From Paracoccus saliphilus (GTDB taxonomy: Bacteria; Pseudomonadota; Alphaproteobacteria; Rhodobacterales; Rhodobacteraceae): a stretch of DNA of 64,000 nucleotides. Both the position numbers and the translations under genes were made by a program. Position 1 is the stretch's first letter, and every line of letters begins with the position of its first letter. The notes under the pieces were generated by a model, which saw only the letters and a program-made list of their open reading frames with translations, was not told where the DNA came from and searched no databases. Shown in pieces: positions 34,849 to 42,798 of this stretch. The stretch lies in NCBI RefSeq assembly GCF_028553805.1, contig NZ_CP067140.1:3286001-3350000 (forward strand), written 5' to 3'.

Positions 34849-36470
34849 GCTTGCTGTCGATCCGCGACCTGACCATTGCCCTGCCAGAGGGTGCTGATCG
34901 CGATTATGCCGCCCAGGATATCGATTTCGATCTCACGCCCGGTGAGATCCTCTGTATCGTCGGCGAAAGCGGCTCGGGCAAATCGATGTCGGCCAATGCC
35001 GTCATGGGGCTGCTTCCGGAAGGAGTGAAGCCCGTCTCCGGTAGAATCGATTTCGATGGGCGTGACATCCTGGGCCTGCCCGAGAAAGAGATGCTTGCCC
35101 TGCGGGGCGGGCGTATCTCGATGATCTTCCAGGAGCCGCTGAGCGCCCTGAACCCGCTGATGCGCATCGGCGCACAGATCGAAGAAGTGTTCGAGGCGCA
35201 TGGTGCCCTGACCCGCCCCGAGCGGCATGAACAGGCGCTCCGACTTCTGACCGAAGTCGGCATTCCCGATCCGCAGACAGCGATCCGCGCCTACCCGTTC
35301 CAACTGTCCGGCGGTCAGAGACAGCGGGTGATGATCGCCATGGCCCTTGCGCTGGAGCCGGATATCCTGATCGCGGACGAACCGACGACGGCGCTGGATG
35401 TCACGACGCAAGCGCAAATCCTCGATCTGATTGAAAATCTGCGTCAAAAGCGCCAGATGGCGGTGATCTTCATTACCCATGATTTCGGCGTGGTCGCCGA
35501 TATCGCCGACCGGGTGATCGTCATGCAGACTGGCAAGATCGTCGAAACCGGCAGCGCCGACAAGGTTCTGCTGCGGCCAGAACATCCCTATACCAAGGCG
35601 CTGATCGATGCGATCCCACGTCTGACCGGGGGCCATACCGGCAGCAAGAACGAACCGAGTGAACCGGTCCTGTCAGTCGAAGGACTTTACAAGACATTCT
35701 CAACCGGCAGTGGCAAGCTGTTCGGCAAGCGACGTGTCGTCGAAGCGGTGCAAGACGCGAACTTTCAGCTTTATAAGGGCGAAACCATTGGAATTGTCGG
35801 CGAATCCGGCTCGGGCAAATCCACCCTTGGCCGCTGCCTCGTCCGGTTGATCAACCCGAGCAAGGGCCGCGTATTGCTGGATGGCGAAGATATCGCCCAT
35901 ATGCCGGGCGCGGAACTGCGTGAACGCCGCCGCCGGATTCAGATGATCTTTCAGGATCCCTATTCTTCGCTCAACCCCCGGTCGCGCGTCTCGTGCATTC
36001 TTACCGAGGGGCCGATTGCCTATGGCACCGCACCGGGCGACGCACGAAACCGGGCAGGCGAACTGCTGGAACTGGTCGGACTGGACGCCTCGGCGATGAG
36101 CCGCTTTCCGCATGAATTTTCCGGAGGCCAGCGCCAGCGGATCGGAATCGCACGCGCCCTTGCACTCGACCCGGCCATCATCATCGCGGATGAAGCCGTT
36201 TCGGCGCTGGATGTCTCGATCCAAGCCCAGGTCCTGGATTTGCTTGCCGATCTCAAGGCACGGCTGAACCTGTCGATGCTGTTCATCACCCATGACCTGC
36301 GGGTCGCGGCACGAATCTGCGACCGGATCATCGTCATGCAGAAAGGCCGCATCGTCGAGACCGGCCCCGCAAGCAAGGTGCTGCACGATCCAGATACCGA
36401 CTATACCCGCAGCCTGCTGGCTGCCATTCCGGGGCAAGAATACGAAAAGGCACTCGCCGGGGCAGAATAG
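34845..36470 (+). CDS. fused peptide-type ABC ATPase (DppD-DppF in one chain)
   Basis: A 541-residue protein with two complete ATPase domains. Domain 1 has Walker [13 protein letters not shown] near residue 39, signature [15 protein letters not shown] near 152 and Walker [13 protein letters not shown]. Domain 2 has [12 protein letters not shown] near 320, [15 protein letters not shown] near 425 and [12 protein letters not shown]. Each is followed by an oligopeptide-transporter C-terminal segment ([30 protein letters not shown]). Fused ATPases are common for glutathione and opine transporters (GsiA-like). It ends the operon, and a hairpin lies between it and the convergent VOC gene. Confidence 0.9.
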   Translation: MSLLSIRDLTIALPEGADRDYAAQDIDFDLTPGEILCIVGESGSGKSMSANAVMGLLPEGVKPVSGRIDFDGRDILGLPEKEMLALRGGRISMIFQEPLSALNPLMRIGAQIEEVFEAHGALTRPERHEQALRLLTEVGIPDPQTAIRAYPFQLSGGQRQRVMIAMALALEPDILIADEPTTALDVTTQAQILDLIENLRQKRQMAVIFITHDFGVVADIADRVIVMQTGKIVETGSADKVLLRPEHPYTKALIDAIPRLTGGHTGSKNEPSEPVLSVEGLYKTFSTGSGKLFGKRRVVEAVQDANFQLYKGETIGIVGESGSGKSTLGRCLVRLINPSKGRVLLDGEDIAHMPGAELRERRRRIQMIFQDPYSSLNPRSRVSCILTEGPIAYGTAPGDARNRAGELLELVGLDASAMSRFPHEFSGGQRQRIGIARALALDPAIIIADEAVSALDVSIQAQVLDLLADLKARLNLSMLFITHDLRVAARICDRIIVMQKGRIVETGPASKVLHDPDTDYTRSLLAAIPGQEYEKALAGAE

Positions 36471-36500
36471 TGGCTGTGTGGCGTAGATCGGAATTCCGGC

Positions 36501-36524
36501 GCCTCGCCAAAGCTGCGGCGAGGC
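36501..36524. terminator. bidirectional hairpin between convergent genes
   Basis: GCCTCGCC (36501-36508) pairs with GGCGAGGC (36517-36524) around an eight-base loop. It lies between the ABC ATPase and the convergent VOC gene, 30 bases from the first stop and 7 from the second. No T-run is visible on either side. Confidence 0.5.
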
Positions 36525-36530
36525 ACGGGA

Positions 36531-36869
36531 TCATGCTGATTTCTCCTTCCGGATCAGCAATACCGTGCCCGCCGGGTCGGACGTCCAATGGCCCGTCACC
36601 GTGTCGAGCGGTTCCAACTCGTCTCGTTCCGGGCTGCCAAGCCGTTCGAGTGCCCCGTCCGGATCGTCGGTGAACAGTTCCAGCCAGACATCCGATTGGC
36701 TCTGATGCGAAACGCGGTCGATCCATAGGGTCATGCCTCCGAAACTGAAGCCGACACTGTCGTTCAGAATCCGCGAAACCTTCAGGCCGACCCGGTCCCG
36801 GTAGTAAGCCACGGTGCTGTCCCATTGATACAATGGCACCTTGATCGCGATATTCTTGCCCGGCCTCAT
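36531..36869 (-). CDS. VOC/glyoxalase-fold protein
   Basis: A 112-residue single-domain protein of the vicinal-oxygen-chelate fold: IAIKVPLYQWDSTVAYYRDRVGLKVSRILNDSVGFSFGGMTLWID pattern at the N-terminal half, then WLELFTDDPDGALERLGSP. The usual metal-binding histidine positions are not convincing, so enzyme activity is uncertain. GGAGG eight bases upstream selects the ATG at 36869 over 36887 and 36959. It lies 29 bases downstream of the SRPBCC gene and is probably co-transcribed with it under ArsR control. Confidence 0.65.
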   Translation of the reverse strand: MRPGKNIAIKVPLYQWDSTVAYYRDRVGLKVSRILNDSVGFSFGGMTLWIDRVSHQSQSDVWLELFTDDPDGALERLGSPERDELEPLDTVTGHWTSDPAGTVLLIRKEKSA

Positions 36870-36898
36870 GATCCTGTCCTCCAGCATGTCAATCCATC

Positions 36899-37345
36899 CT
36901 ACTTGTAGAAGCCGTCGCGCAACCGGATACCGTGTTCCAGCCACGCCTTCATTGCGCAAAGCATCCCGGTCCAGCCCTCACAATTCCCAAGGCAGGACTT
37001 CAGACCGGCATCCGTGTCGGGCCAGCCATATTCACTGATCCGCACCAATGTGCGGCCATCATCGAGCGCCTGGAATGTCATCGCCACGGTGGTCCATGTG
37101 TCCGGAACGCCATGTGCCTCCCATTCCAGGATGATCTTTTCGTTCGGCACGACCTCCTGCACGCGAACCGGAAACGCGCCGGGAAAATCGTGGAAATCCC
37201 AGGTCACCTCGGCCCCTGCCGCCAGCACCCCCTTGGCACCGCCGGTCGTGAAGAATTGCGAAAGCCGGTCCGGGCTGACCACCGCGTCGAACACATCGCC
37301 GACAGGTTTCGCGATCCGGCCGCTGACTGTGAATTTCGGTTCCAT
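36899..37345 (-). CDS. SRPBCC/AHSA1-domain protein
   Basis: A 148-residue START-like (AHSA1, SRPBCC) protein: an N-terminal FTVSGRIAKPVGDVFDAVVSPDRLSQFF segment and FHDFPGAFPVRVQEVVPNEKIILEWEAHG in the middle, with a conserved GWTGMLCAMKAWLEHG end. Such proteins bind hydrophobic ligands; the paired ArsR regulator and SRPBCC arrangement is widespread in proteobacteria and of unknown role. AAGGAG lies ten bases before the ATG at 37345. It is divergent from the ArsR gene across 49 bases containing a palindromic operator. Confidence 0.78.
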   Translation of the reverse strand: MEPKFTVSGRIAKPVGDVFDAVVSPDRLSQFFTTGGAKGVLAAGAEVTWDFHDFPGAFPVRVQEVVPNEKIILEWEAHGVPDTWTTVAMTFQALDDGRTLVRISEYGWPDTDAGLKSCLGNCEGWTGMLCAMKAWLEHGIRLRDGFYK

Positions 37346-37375
37346 GGCACGCTTTCTCCTTGTGTTGATTCCATT

Positions 37376-37397
37376 CATGTTATATTTTTATAACATG
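37376..37397. promoter_or_regulatory. perfect palindromic ArsR operator
   Basis: CATGTTATA (37376-37384), TTTT, then TATAACATG (37389-37397) form a perfect inverted repeat of nine bases per arm. It fills most of the short divergent intergenic region and its right end includes the first possible ATG of the ArsR gene. It should autorepress the regulator and the SRPBCC-VOC operon. Confidence 0.75.
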
Positions 37398-37748
37398 ATG
37401 GTTGAAGATCAGGAAGACATGCTTTTCAAGGCACTTGGCCATCGGGCCAGACGCCGGATGCTGGATCTGATGAAAGACGGGCCGAAAACCACCGGAGCCC
37501 TGTGCGAGGCGCTGCCGGAACTGGATCGATGCACGGTCATGCAACATCTCAGGGTGTTGGAGGCGGCCGGGCTGGTCATCGTCGAACGATGCGGCCGCGA
37601 ACGGTGGAACCATCTCGATGCGTTGCCCATCCATGCTGTCCATGAACGGTGGATTGGCCCTTATGCCGCTTATGCGGTCAACATGCTGAATCAGTTGAAA
37701 CATGCAGTGGAAGAGGATGCCGCACCATCCAATATCCAAAATATCTAG
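37395..37748 (+). CDS. ArsR-family transcriptional regulator
   Basis: A small winged-helix regulator, 117 residues from the ATG at 37395. LFKALGHRARRRMLDLMKDGPKTTGALCEALPELDRCTVMQHLRVLEAAGLV is the DNA-binding domain, and WNHLDALPIHAVHERWIGPYA is the usual end of the SRPBCC-linked ArsR subgroup. Metal-binding ELCVCD-type cysteines are absent. The start is uncertain: ATGs at 37395 and 37398 touch the operator and have no ribosome-binding site, while the ATG at 37419 (MLFKALGHR) has AGGAAG close upstream. Confidence 0.8.
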   Translation: MMVEDQEDMLFKALGHRARRRMLDLMKDGPKTTGALCEALPELDRCTVMQHLRVLEAAGLVIVERCGRERWNHLDALPIHAVHERWIGPYAAYAVNMLNQLKHAVEEDAAPSNIQNI

Positions 37749-37831
37749 CGATGGCAGGCGATGAAGCCGGCAGCGCCTTCCTCCGGTGAAGCACGGCACT
37801 TGGCCGAGGGCGCCTCTGGTAACTGTATTTT

Positions 37832-37987
37832 TCAGTTGGGCTGAGCGCACCAGGTCTGACGAAATTTGCTTAAAGCATTGGCCAAGGTAACGAGCTTGCG
37901 GGCCACGGCGCGAGGTGGTGCAAGCTCGATACGCCGAAGTTCTGCGATGCGATCCCCTTCGATAGACCGGATGCCGCGCCGTTCAGC
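37832..37987 (-). pseudogene. transposase-like C-terminal fragment
   Basis: An open stretch of 51 codons without a plausible start begins within the end of tdh and ends at a stop at 37832-37834. It reads [19 protein letters not shown], then IELAPPRAVARKLVTLANAL. The ARKLVTLANAL part resembles the C-terminus of IS110-type transposases, so this may be a remnant. No inverted repeats or target duplication were seen, and a chance open frame is possible. The rest of the 233-base gap between the ArsR gene and tdh holds nothing I recognise. Confidence 0.25.
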
Positions 37988-39029
37988 GCCACCTTAGTAC
38001 AACCTTGCCGGATTGGCCTGATTTCATCGCGGCAAAACCCTTTTGGAAATCGTCCACGGCCATCCGGTGGGTGATCACCCGGCTAACATCCAACCCGTTC
38101 TGCAGCATGGCGATCATCTTGTACCAGGTCTCGAACATCTCTCGGCCATAGACACCCTTGATGGTGATCGCCTTGAACACGATCTGCGACCAGTCCACCG
38201 GGGACTTGCCGGGCGGAATGCCCAGAAGCGCGATCTTGCCGCCCATGATAAGCGCCTCGACCATCTGGTCCAGCGCCTGCTGGCTGCCTGACATCTCGAG
38301 CCCGACATCGAAACCCTGCTTCATCCCGAGATCGCGGATCACGTCGCGCAGATCCTCCTTGGACACGTCCACAGCGCGCAGATTGCAGCAGACATGTTCC
38401 GCCAGTTTCAACCGGTCGGGGTTGATGTCGGTAATCACCACATGCCGTGCACCCGCATGCCGAGCCACCGCAGCCGCCATGATGCCGATCGGTCCCGCCC
38501 CGGTGATCAGCACATCCTCACCCAAAAGATCGAAACTCAGTGCCGTGTGAACCGCATTCCCCAGCGGATCGAGTATCGCCCCGATCTCGTCGGGGATGTC
38601 ATCCGGCAGCGGCACCACATTGAAGGCCGGTAGCCGCAGATATTCCGCGAAAGCCCCCTGCACATTCACGCCAATGCCCCGCGTGCCCGGATCGAGATGG
38701 AACCTTCCCGAGCGGCTCTGGCGACTGTCGGTGCCGACCACATGCCCCTCGCCCGAACAGCGCTGTCCGACCTCCAACCCGGTCACGTTGCGGCCGATCT
38801 CCACGATCTCACCGGCGAATTCGTGCCCGGTGATCATCGGCACCGGCACCGTGGCCTGCGCCCACTCATCCCAGTTCCAGATATGGATATCGGTGCCGCA
38901 GATACCGGTCTGGTTCACGCGGATCAGCACCTCGTCGGGGCCGATCTCGGGGACCGGCACCTGCACTATCCACAGCCCCTCCTCAGGCCGGGACTTCTCA
39001 AGTGCCTTCATCGTGTTGGGGCGCGTCAT
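37983..39029 (-). CDS. tdh: L-threonine 3-dehydrogenase
   Basis: A 348-residue zinc-type medium-chain dehydrogenase that oxidises L-threonine to 2-amino-3-ketobutyrate with NAD. Catalytic zinc residues lie in [18 protein letters not shown] near residue 43 and GHEFAGEIV near 69; the Rossmann motif is [15 protein letters not shown] near 177. Compared with E. coli Tdh, the structural-zinc segment ([19 protein letters not shown], about residues 94-112) has none of the four cysteines. It starts in an ATGA overlap with the kbl stop, so tdh is the second gene of a kbl-tdh operon. Confidence 0.93.
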   Translation of the reverse strand: MTRPNTMKALEKSRPEEGLWIVQVPVPEIGPDEVLIRVNQTGICGTDIHIWNWDEWAQATVPVPMITGHEFAGEIVEIGRNVTGLEVGQRCSGEGHVVGTDSRQSRSGRFHLDPGTRGIGVNVQGAFAEYLRLPAFNVVPLPDDIPDEIGAILDPLGNAVHTALSFDLLGEDVLITGAGPIGIMAAAVARHAGARHVVITDINPDRLKLAEHVCCNLRAVDVSKEDLRDVIRDLGMKQGFDVGLEMSGSQQALDQMVEALIMGGKIALLGIPPGKSPVDWSQIVFKAITIKGVYGREMFETWYKMIAMLQNGLDVSRVITHRMAVDDFQKGFAAMKSGQSGKVVLRWR

Positions 39030-40213
39030 CGGATCACGTCCAGTTCGCGACCCACCTTGCCGAAGGCGGCAAGCGCGCGGTCAAGCTGTTCAGTCGTCAG
39101 CGCGGCGTTCATCTGTGTGCGGATACGCGCCTTTCCATGCGGCACCACCGGGTAGAAGAAACCCGAAACATAAACGCCTTCCTCGAATAGCCGCGCCGCC
39201 ATCCTCTGCGCGAGCGGTGCCTCGCCCAGCATCACGGGGATGATCGGATGCTCACCTGGCAGCAGGTCAAAGCCCATGTCGCTCAATCCCTCGCGCCAGT
39301 AACGCGCATTCTCGAATAGCCGCGCCCTCAGATCGGAGCCTTGTTCCACCAGCCGAAGCGCCTCCAGCCCGGCGGCAACGATAGACGGCGGCAGTGCATT
39401 CGAGAACAGATAGGGCCGCGCTCTCTGCCGCAGCAGGTCAATCACCGGCTGCGGCCCGGCGATGTAACCGCCAAGCGCGCCGCCAAGCGCCTTACCCAGC
39501 GTCCCGGTCAGAATATCCACATCGACACCGAAATGATCCGGGGTGCCCGCACCGCGGTTCCCCATGAAACCTGTCGCGTGGCAATCGTCCACCATCACCA
39601 CCGCGTCATGCTCTTTCGCCAACCGTGTGATCTCAGGCAGGTTCGCCAGATATCCATCCATGGAAAACACACCGTCCGTGGCGATCATCACATGACGTGC
39701 GCCCGCGTCGCGTGCCTCGTTCAGCTTCGCTTCCAGATCGCTCATGTCATTGTTCGCGTAGCGATAGCGTTTTGCCTTGCAAAGCCGGATACCGTCGATG
39801 ATCGAGGCATGGTTGAGCGCGTCCGAGATAACAGCATCTTCCGGCCCCAGAAGCGGCTCGAACAATCCGCCATTGGCGTCGAAACACGCGGCGAAGAGGA
39901 TCGAGTCGTCTTTGCCCAGGAACGACGCCAATTTTTGTTCCAGCTCACGATGCAAATCCTGCGTCCCGCAGATGAACCGGACCGAAGCCATTCCGAACCC
40001 TTTTTCATCCATCGCTTTCCGCGCCGAACTGATCAGGTCAGGATGGTCCGCAAGCCCAAGATAATTGTTGGCGCACAGATTAATAAGATCATGATTTTCA
40101 ACATAAATATTAGCACTCTGCGGGGATGAGATCATTCGCTCGCGCTTCATCAGGCCATCGGCTTCGATGCCTGCAAGCTCGTCCTGCAGATGGGCGATGA
40201 AACGATCGGGCAT
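39026..40213 (-). CDS. kbl: glycine C-acetyltransferase (2-amino-3-ketobutyrate CoA ligase)
   Basis: A 395-residue PLP enzyme of the alpha-oxoamine synthase family that converts 2-amino-3-ketobutyrate and CoA to glycine and acetyl-CoA. Features are [13 protein letters not shown] near residue 50, [16 protein letters not shown] near 105, [17 protein letters not shown] near 205 and the PLP lysine in [16 protein letters not shown] near 243. AGGAG seven bases upstream fixes the ATG at 40213; the ATG at 40255 would add 14 residues. It is co-transcribed with tdh and preceded on the same strand by an XRE-cupin regulator gene. Confidence 0.93.
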   Translation of the reverse strand: MPDRFIAHLQDELAGIEADGLMKRERMISSPQSANIYVENHDLINLCANNYLGLADHPDLISSARKAMDEKGFGMASVRFICGTQDLHRELEQKLASFLGKDDSILFAACFDANGGLFEPLLGPEDAVISDALNHASIIDGIRLCKAKRYRYANNDMSDLEAKLNEARDAGARHVMIATDGVFSMDGYLANLPEITRLAKEHDAVVMVDDCHATGFMGNRGAGTPDHFGVDVDILTGTLGKALGGALGGYIAGPQPVIDLLRQRARPYLFSNALPPSIVAAGLEALRLVEQGSDLRARLFENARYWREGLSDMGFDLLPGEHPIIPVMLGEAPLAQRMAARLFEEGVYVSGFFYPVVPHGKARIRTQMNAALTTEQLDRALAAFGKVGRELDVIR

Positions 40214-40303
40214 GGGAAGACTCCTGCTTGTTGACAGTATTTCCTCTACCATCACGGAAAAGATTCCGCAATTATGGATTCCCTGGCCGTCTCCGCTAAG
40301 CCA

Positions 40304-40861
40304 TCACCCACCCTTGACGACAAGAAAGGCCCGCGCCTGAACTTCCGCCTGTATCCGATGCGGCACATCGGCTGCGTAACGCGCGGTTTCCCCGGTATTC
40401 AGTCGGTCACAAGCTTCGCCACTGGTCACTGTCAAAGCGCCCTCGAACACTGTCAGATATTCTCGGGTGCCACGAGCATGCGGCGCGGAATCCAGCACGC
40501 CGTCCTTGACGAAGCGCAGTTCGTAAACTTCGTGGGTTCCGGCATCCTCGGGCGGCGAAAGGATTCGGATCGTGCAGCCTGATCCGCGGTTCTCGATGGT
40601 CGGAACCTCCTGAGCCCGCAGCACCTCGATCTGACTGATCGCCTTATCTTCCAGCAGCCCTGCGAAATCCACCTGCAGCGCCCGCGTCAGGTTCCACAAT
40701 GTCGACACGGTGGGCGAGGATTCGCCTCGTTCGATCTGGCTCACCATGCTGCGGGACACGCCGGACAACCTGGCTACGGCATCCAGGGAAAGCCCCTGCG
40801 CCCGCCGTGCGTGTTTCAACCGCGCAGGAAGAAGCGACAATATGGCATCAGGTTTCTCCAT
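40304..40861 (-). CDS. XRE-family regulator with cupin domain
   Basis: A 185-residue regulator: an XRE helix-turn-helix at about residues 12-66 (RLKHARRAQGLSLDAVARLSGVSRSMVSQIERGESSPT) followed by a small-ligand cupin domain (ELRFVKDGVLDSAPHARGTREYLTVFEGAL near 115-150). Members of this class sense amino acids or related metabolites. The start MEKPDAILSLLPARL at 40861 is typical although its ribosome-binding site is weak; 40885 is an alternative. It lies 90 bases upstream of kbl-tdh on the same strand and may control threonine breakdown (inference). Confidence 0.78.
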   Translation of the reverse strand: MEKPDAILSLLPARLKHARRAQGLSLDAVARLSGVSRSMVSQIERGESSPTVSTLWNLTRALQVDFAGLLEDKAISQIEVLRAQEVPTIENRGSGCTIRILSPPEDAGTHEVYELRFVKDGVLDSAPHARGTREYLTVFEGALTVTSGEACDRLNTGETARYAADVPHRIQAEVQARAFLVVKGG

Positions 40862-41114
40862 GAACCCGGAAGTTAAGACCCGCATCGATGACTTTCCAGC
40901 GCAATCGTCAATCCCGAAGCGAATTTGGACCGCACATCGCCATAACGACTCCTCGGTTACAGATGTCACCGGCTGGAACGGACCGATATCGATAGTCGTG
41001 CTTGAAACCGATCTTGGCAAGGCCGTGTACAGCCTCATCGGGCTGAATGAGACCGGTGCTGTGATTTTGCGCCGCCCCCTTGCCCTCGCTGGGCACAGCA
41101 CGTCACAAATTAAA

Positions 41115-42542
41115 TCAATCCGATATCGGCAAAGGCGGCGTCGGACCGCTTTCTTCCAGGTGCCAGACAGCATGCCACGCGCCGCCCTGCCGCTCCAACA
41201 CCAGGAAGTTCCGTTCGGCGACATAGCGTTGCTTTTGTCCCGGCAGTGGCAGGATACGGATCGGGTGAGCGGGCAAAGGGGCCTCGCCCAGCCCAGCCAG
41301 CCAGCCCAGCCCCCTTGCATAGCCCTTGGGCGGAGCGCGGTGCGAGATACCCGAGGCGACCAGCTGCTGGATATGTTCTGCCCCCGTGCCCATTTCAGCC
41401 CGTGTCGCAAGGTGAATCTCGCCCGAGATCACAGTGAGCGGACCGGCTTTGCGCAACTTCAGCATCTCGCGCAGCATCTCGCACCATTCAGCGCGATGGG
41501 CGCGGCTCTGCCATTGGTCGCGCAGATCGTCCTCGTAATGCTGCATGCGGGGGATCGCCATCATCAGCATCTCGACCAGTGAGAGGCGGGGACCGAGCAT
41601 CGGCACGCTCGAGACAACCATGACCTGCCCATCGACCGGCTGGACCTGCCTCAAGCCATGCCAGCCCGCCTCCCCCATGACCCGATGACGCGTACGTTCC
41701 GAACGCAGATCCGGCGCGATGATCGTCAGGTTCGGCAAGGTCCGCCACCAGCCCAGATTGGTGCCGTTCGCGTCCATGAAGAGATCGGGGATATCCGCCT
41801 CGGTCGCTGCATGCTGGAACAGCAGATACATTTCACGCGCAGACTGGAACAGCGCTTGCCCCACCGCGGAATTGGTCCGGTTATCCTTCAGCGATCCCCA
41901 GCCATCGCAGATATCGTGATCGTCCCAGATCGACAGGCTGGGAACCGAGGCCGCCAGCCCGGCATATTCCGCCGCCCCCATGACATCGAGATATCGATGC
42001 ACGAAGCGTTCGCGCAAATATTGCCGCAATTCCTCGATTTCCGGCGGGGAAGCGTCGCGAGGAGCCCTGTCGGGCCATTTGTCGCTCAGCGGATGTCCAC
42101 GGGTGACTTCATCGGCATAGATCTGATCGCCGCCCTGAAGTATCAATGCGAAGGGGGCCGTCTCATGCTGGGCGGCAAGGCGCGCCCACATGGCGTTGCG
42201 CTCGGTGCCGTCGCGCTCGAGATCGCCCTCTTCCTCGCCATTGCAGGAAACGAAAGCGATCCGCATATCGCCGGTGACATCGGTATTTACGGGATGGACA
42301 CATCCCTCGAACTCATAACCATCGTCATCCGGACCAAGCTGGAAATCATAACGCCAAACGGAAATGCCGGCCAGTTCAGCCAACTTAACGGCGTCAAAAT
42401 GCGTGTTCCCGACCCGCAACCCTCCCGGAGCATCCACTCCAAGCGGGCGAATGACCAAGGCGGCCAGCCGCATGATCCCGTCGGCATAGCTGCGAAAATA
42501 CAATAAGGGACCCAGTGATCCCTCTGAATATGCGATTGTCAC
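41115..42542 (-). CDS. PhoD-like metallophosphatase
   Basis: A 475-residue protein of the PhoD/metallophosphatase family. Metal-binding motifs are ILQGGDQIYADEV near residue 145, LSIWDDHDICDGWG near 202, and TVISGEIHLATRAEMG near 390. There is no signal peptide, unlike classical PhoD, suggesting a cytosolic phosphodiesterase or phosphatase of unknown substrate. A GTG at 42542 (MTIAYSEGSLGPLLYF) with GGGAAG upstream is chosen; a TTG at 42572 would add ten residues. It sits alone between threonine and siderophore genes and is divergent from the TonB receptor. Confidence 0.72.
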   Translation of the reverse strand: MTIAYSEGSLGPLLYFRSYADGIMRLAALVIRPLGVDAPGGLRVGNTHFDAVKLAELAGISVWRYDFQLGPDDDGYEFEGCVHPVNTDVTGDMRIAFVSCNGEEEGDLERDGTERNAMWARLAAQHETAPFALILQGGDQIYADEVTRGHPLSDKWPDRAPRDASPPEIEELRQYLRERFVHRYLDVMGAAEYAGLAASVPSLSIWDDHDICDGWGSLKDNRTNSAVGQALFQSAREMYLLFQHAATEADIPDLFMDANGTNLGWWRTLPNLTIIAPDLRSERTRHRVMGEAGWHGLRQVQPVDGQVMVVSSVPMLGPRLSLVEMLMMAIPRMQHYEDDLRDQWQSRAHRAEWCEMLREMLKLRKAGPLTVISGEIHLATRAEMGTGAEHIQQLVASGISHRAPPKGYARGLGWLAGLGEAPLPAHPIRILPLPGQKQRYVAERNFLVLERQGGAWHAVWHLEESGPTPPLPISD

Positions 42543-42798
42543 GTCCTGATCTTCCCTGTCCCGGTTTGGCAACAGATAGGTGGGATCGGCGCGATGTCGA
42601 GTCTGTGCGCACCGAGATAACCTATCCTTGATCCAGCCCCGAGCCGCAATCCGACAAGGACCAACCGTTGTGATTCAGCCACAATCGACGAATATCCCGG
42701 GGCGTGGATCGGAAAACACGGCGATAGATTTGACATTCCTTAGTGTTTTAGTCGATCAGTCGGCGCAACAATTAACCTTCCTCCAGACAGGTCTTGCC

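Noticed and set aside
42691..42702. AATATCCCGGGG as a further copy of the dispersed repeat
   Set aside because: Only the 12-base core matches; the CTTCTTCTTCA half is missing, so chance is likely.
42729..42757. TTGACA-based promoter for the TonB receptor
   Set aside because: The -35-like hexamer is good, but no convincing -10 lies at 16-18 bases, and I could not assign an iron-regulator box, so it is only mentioned under the gene.
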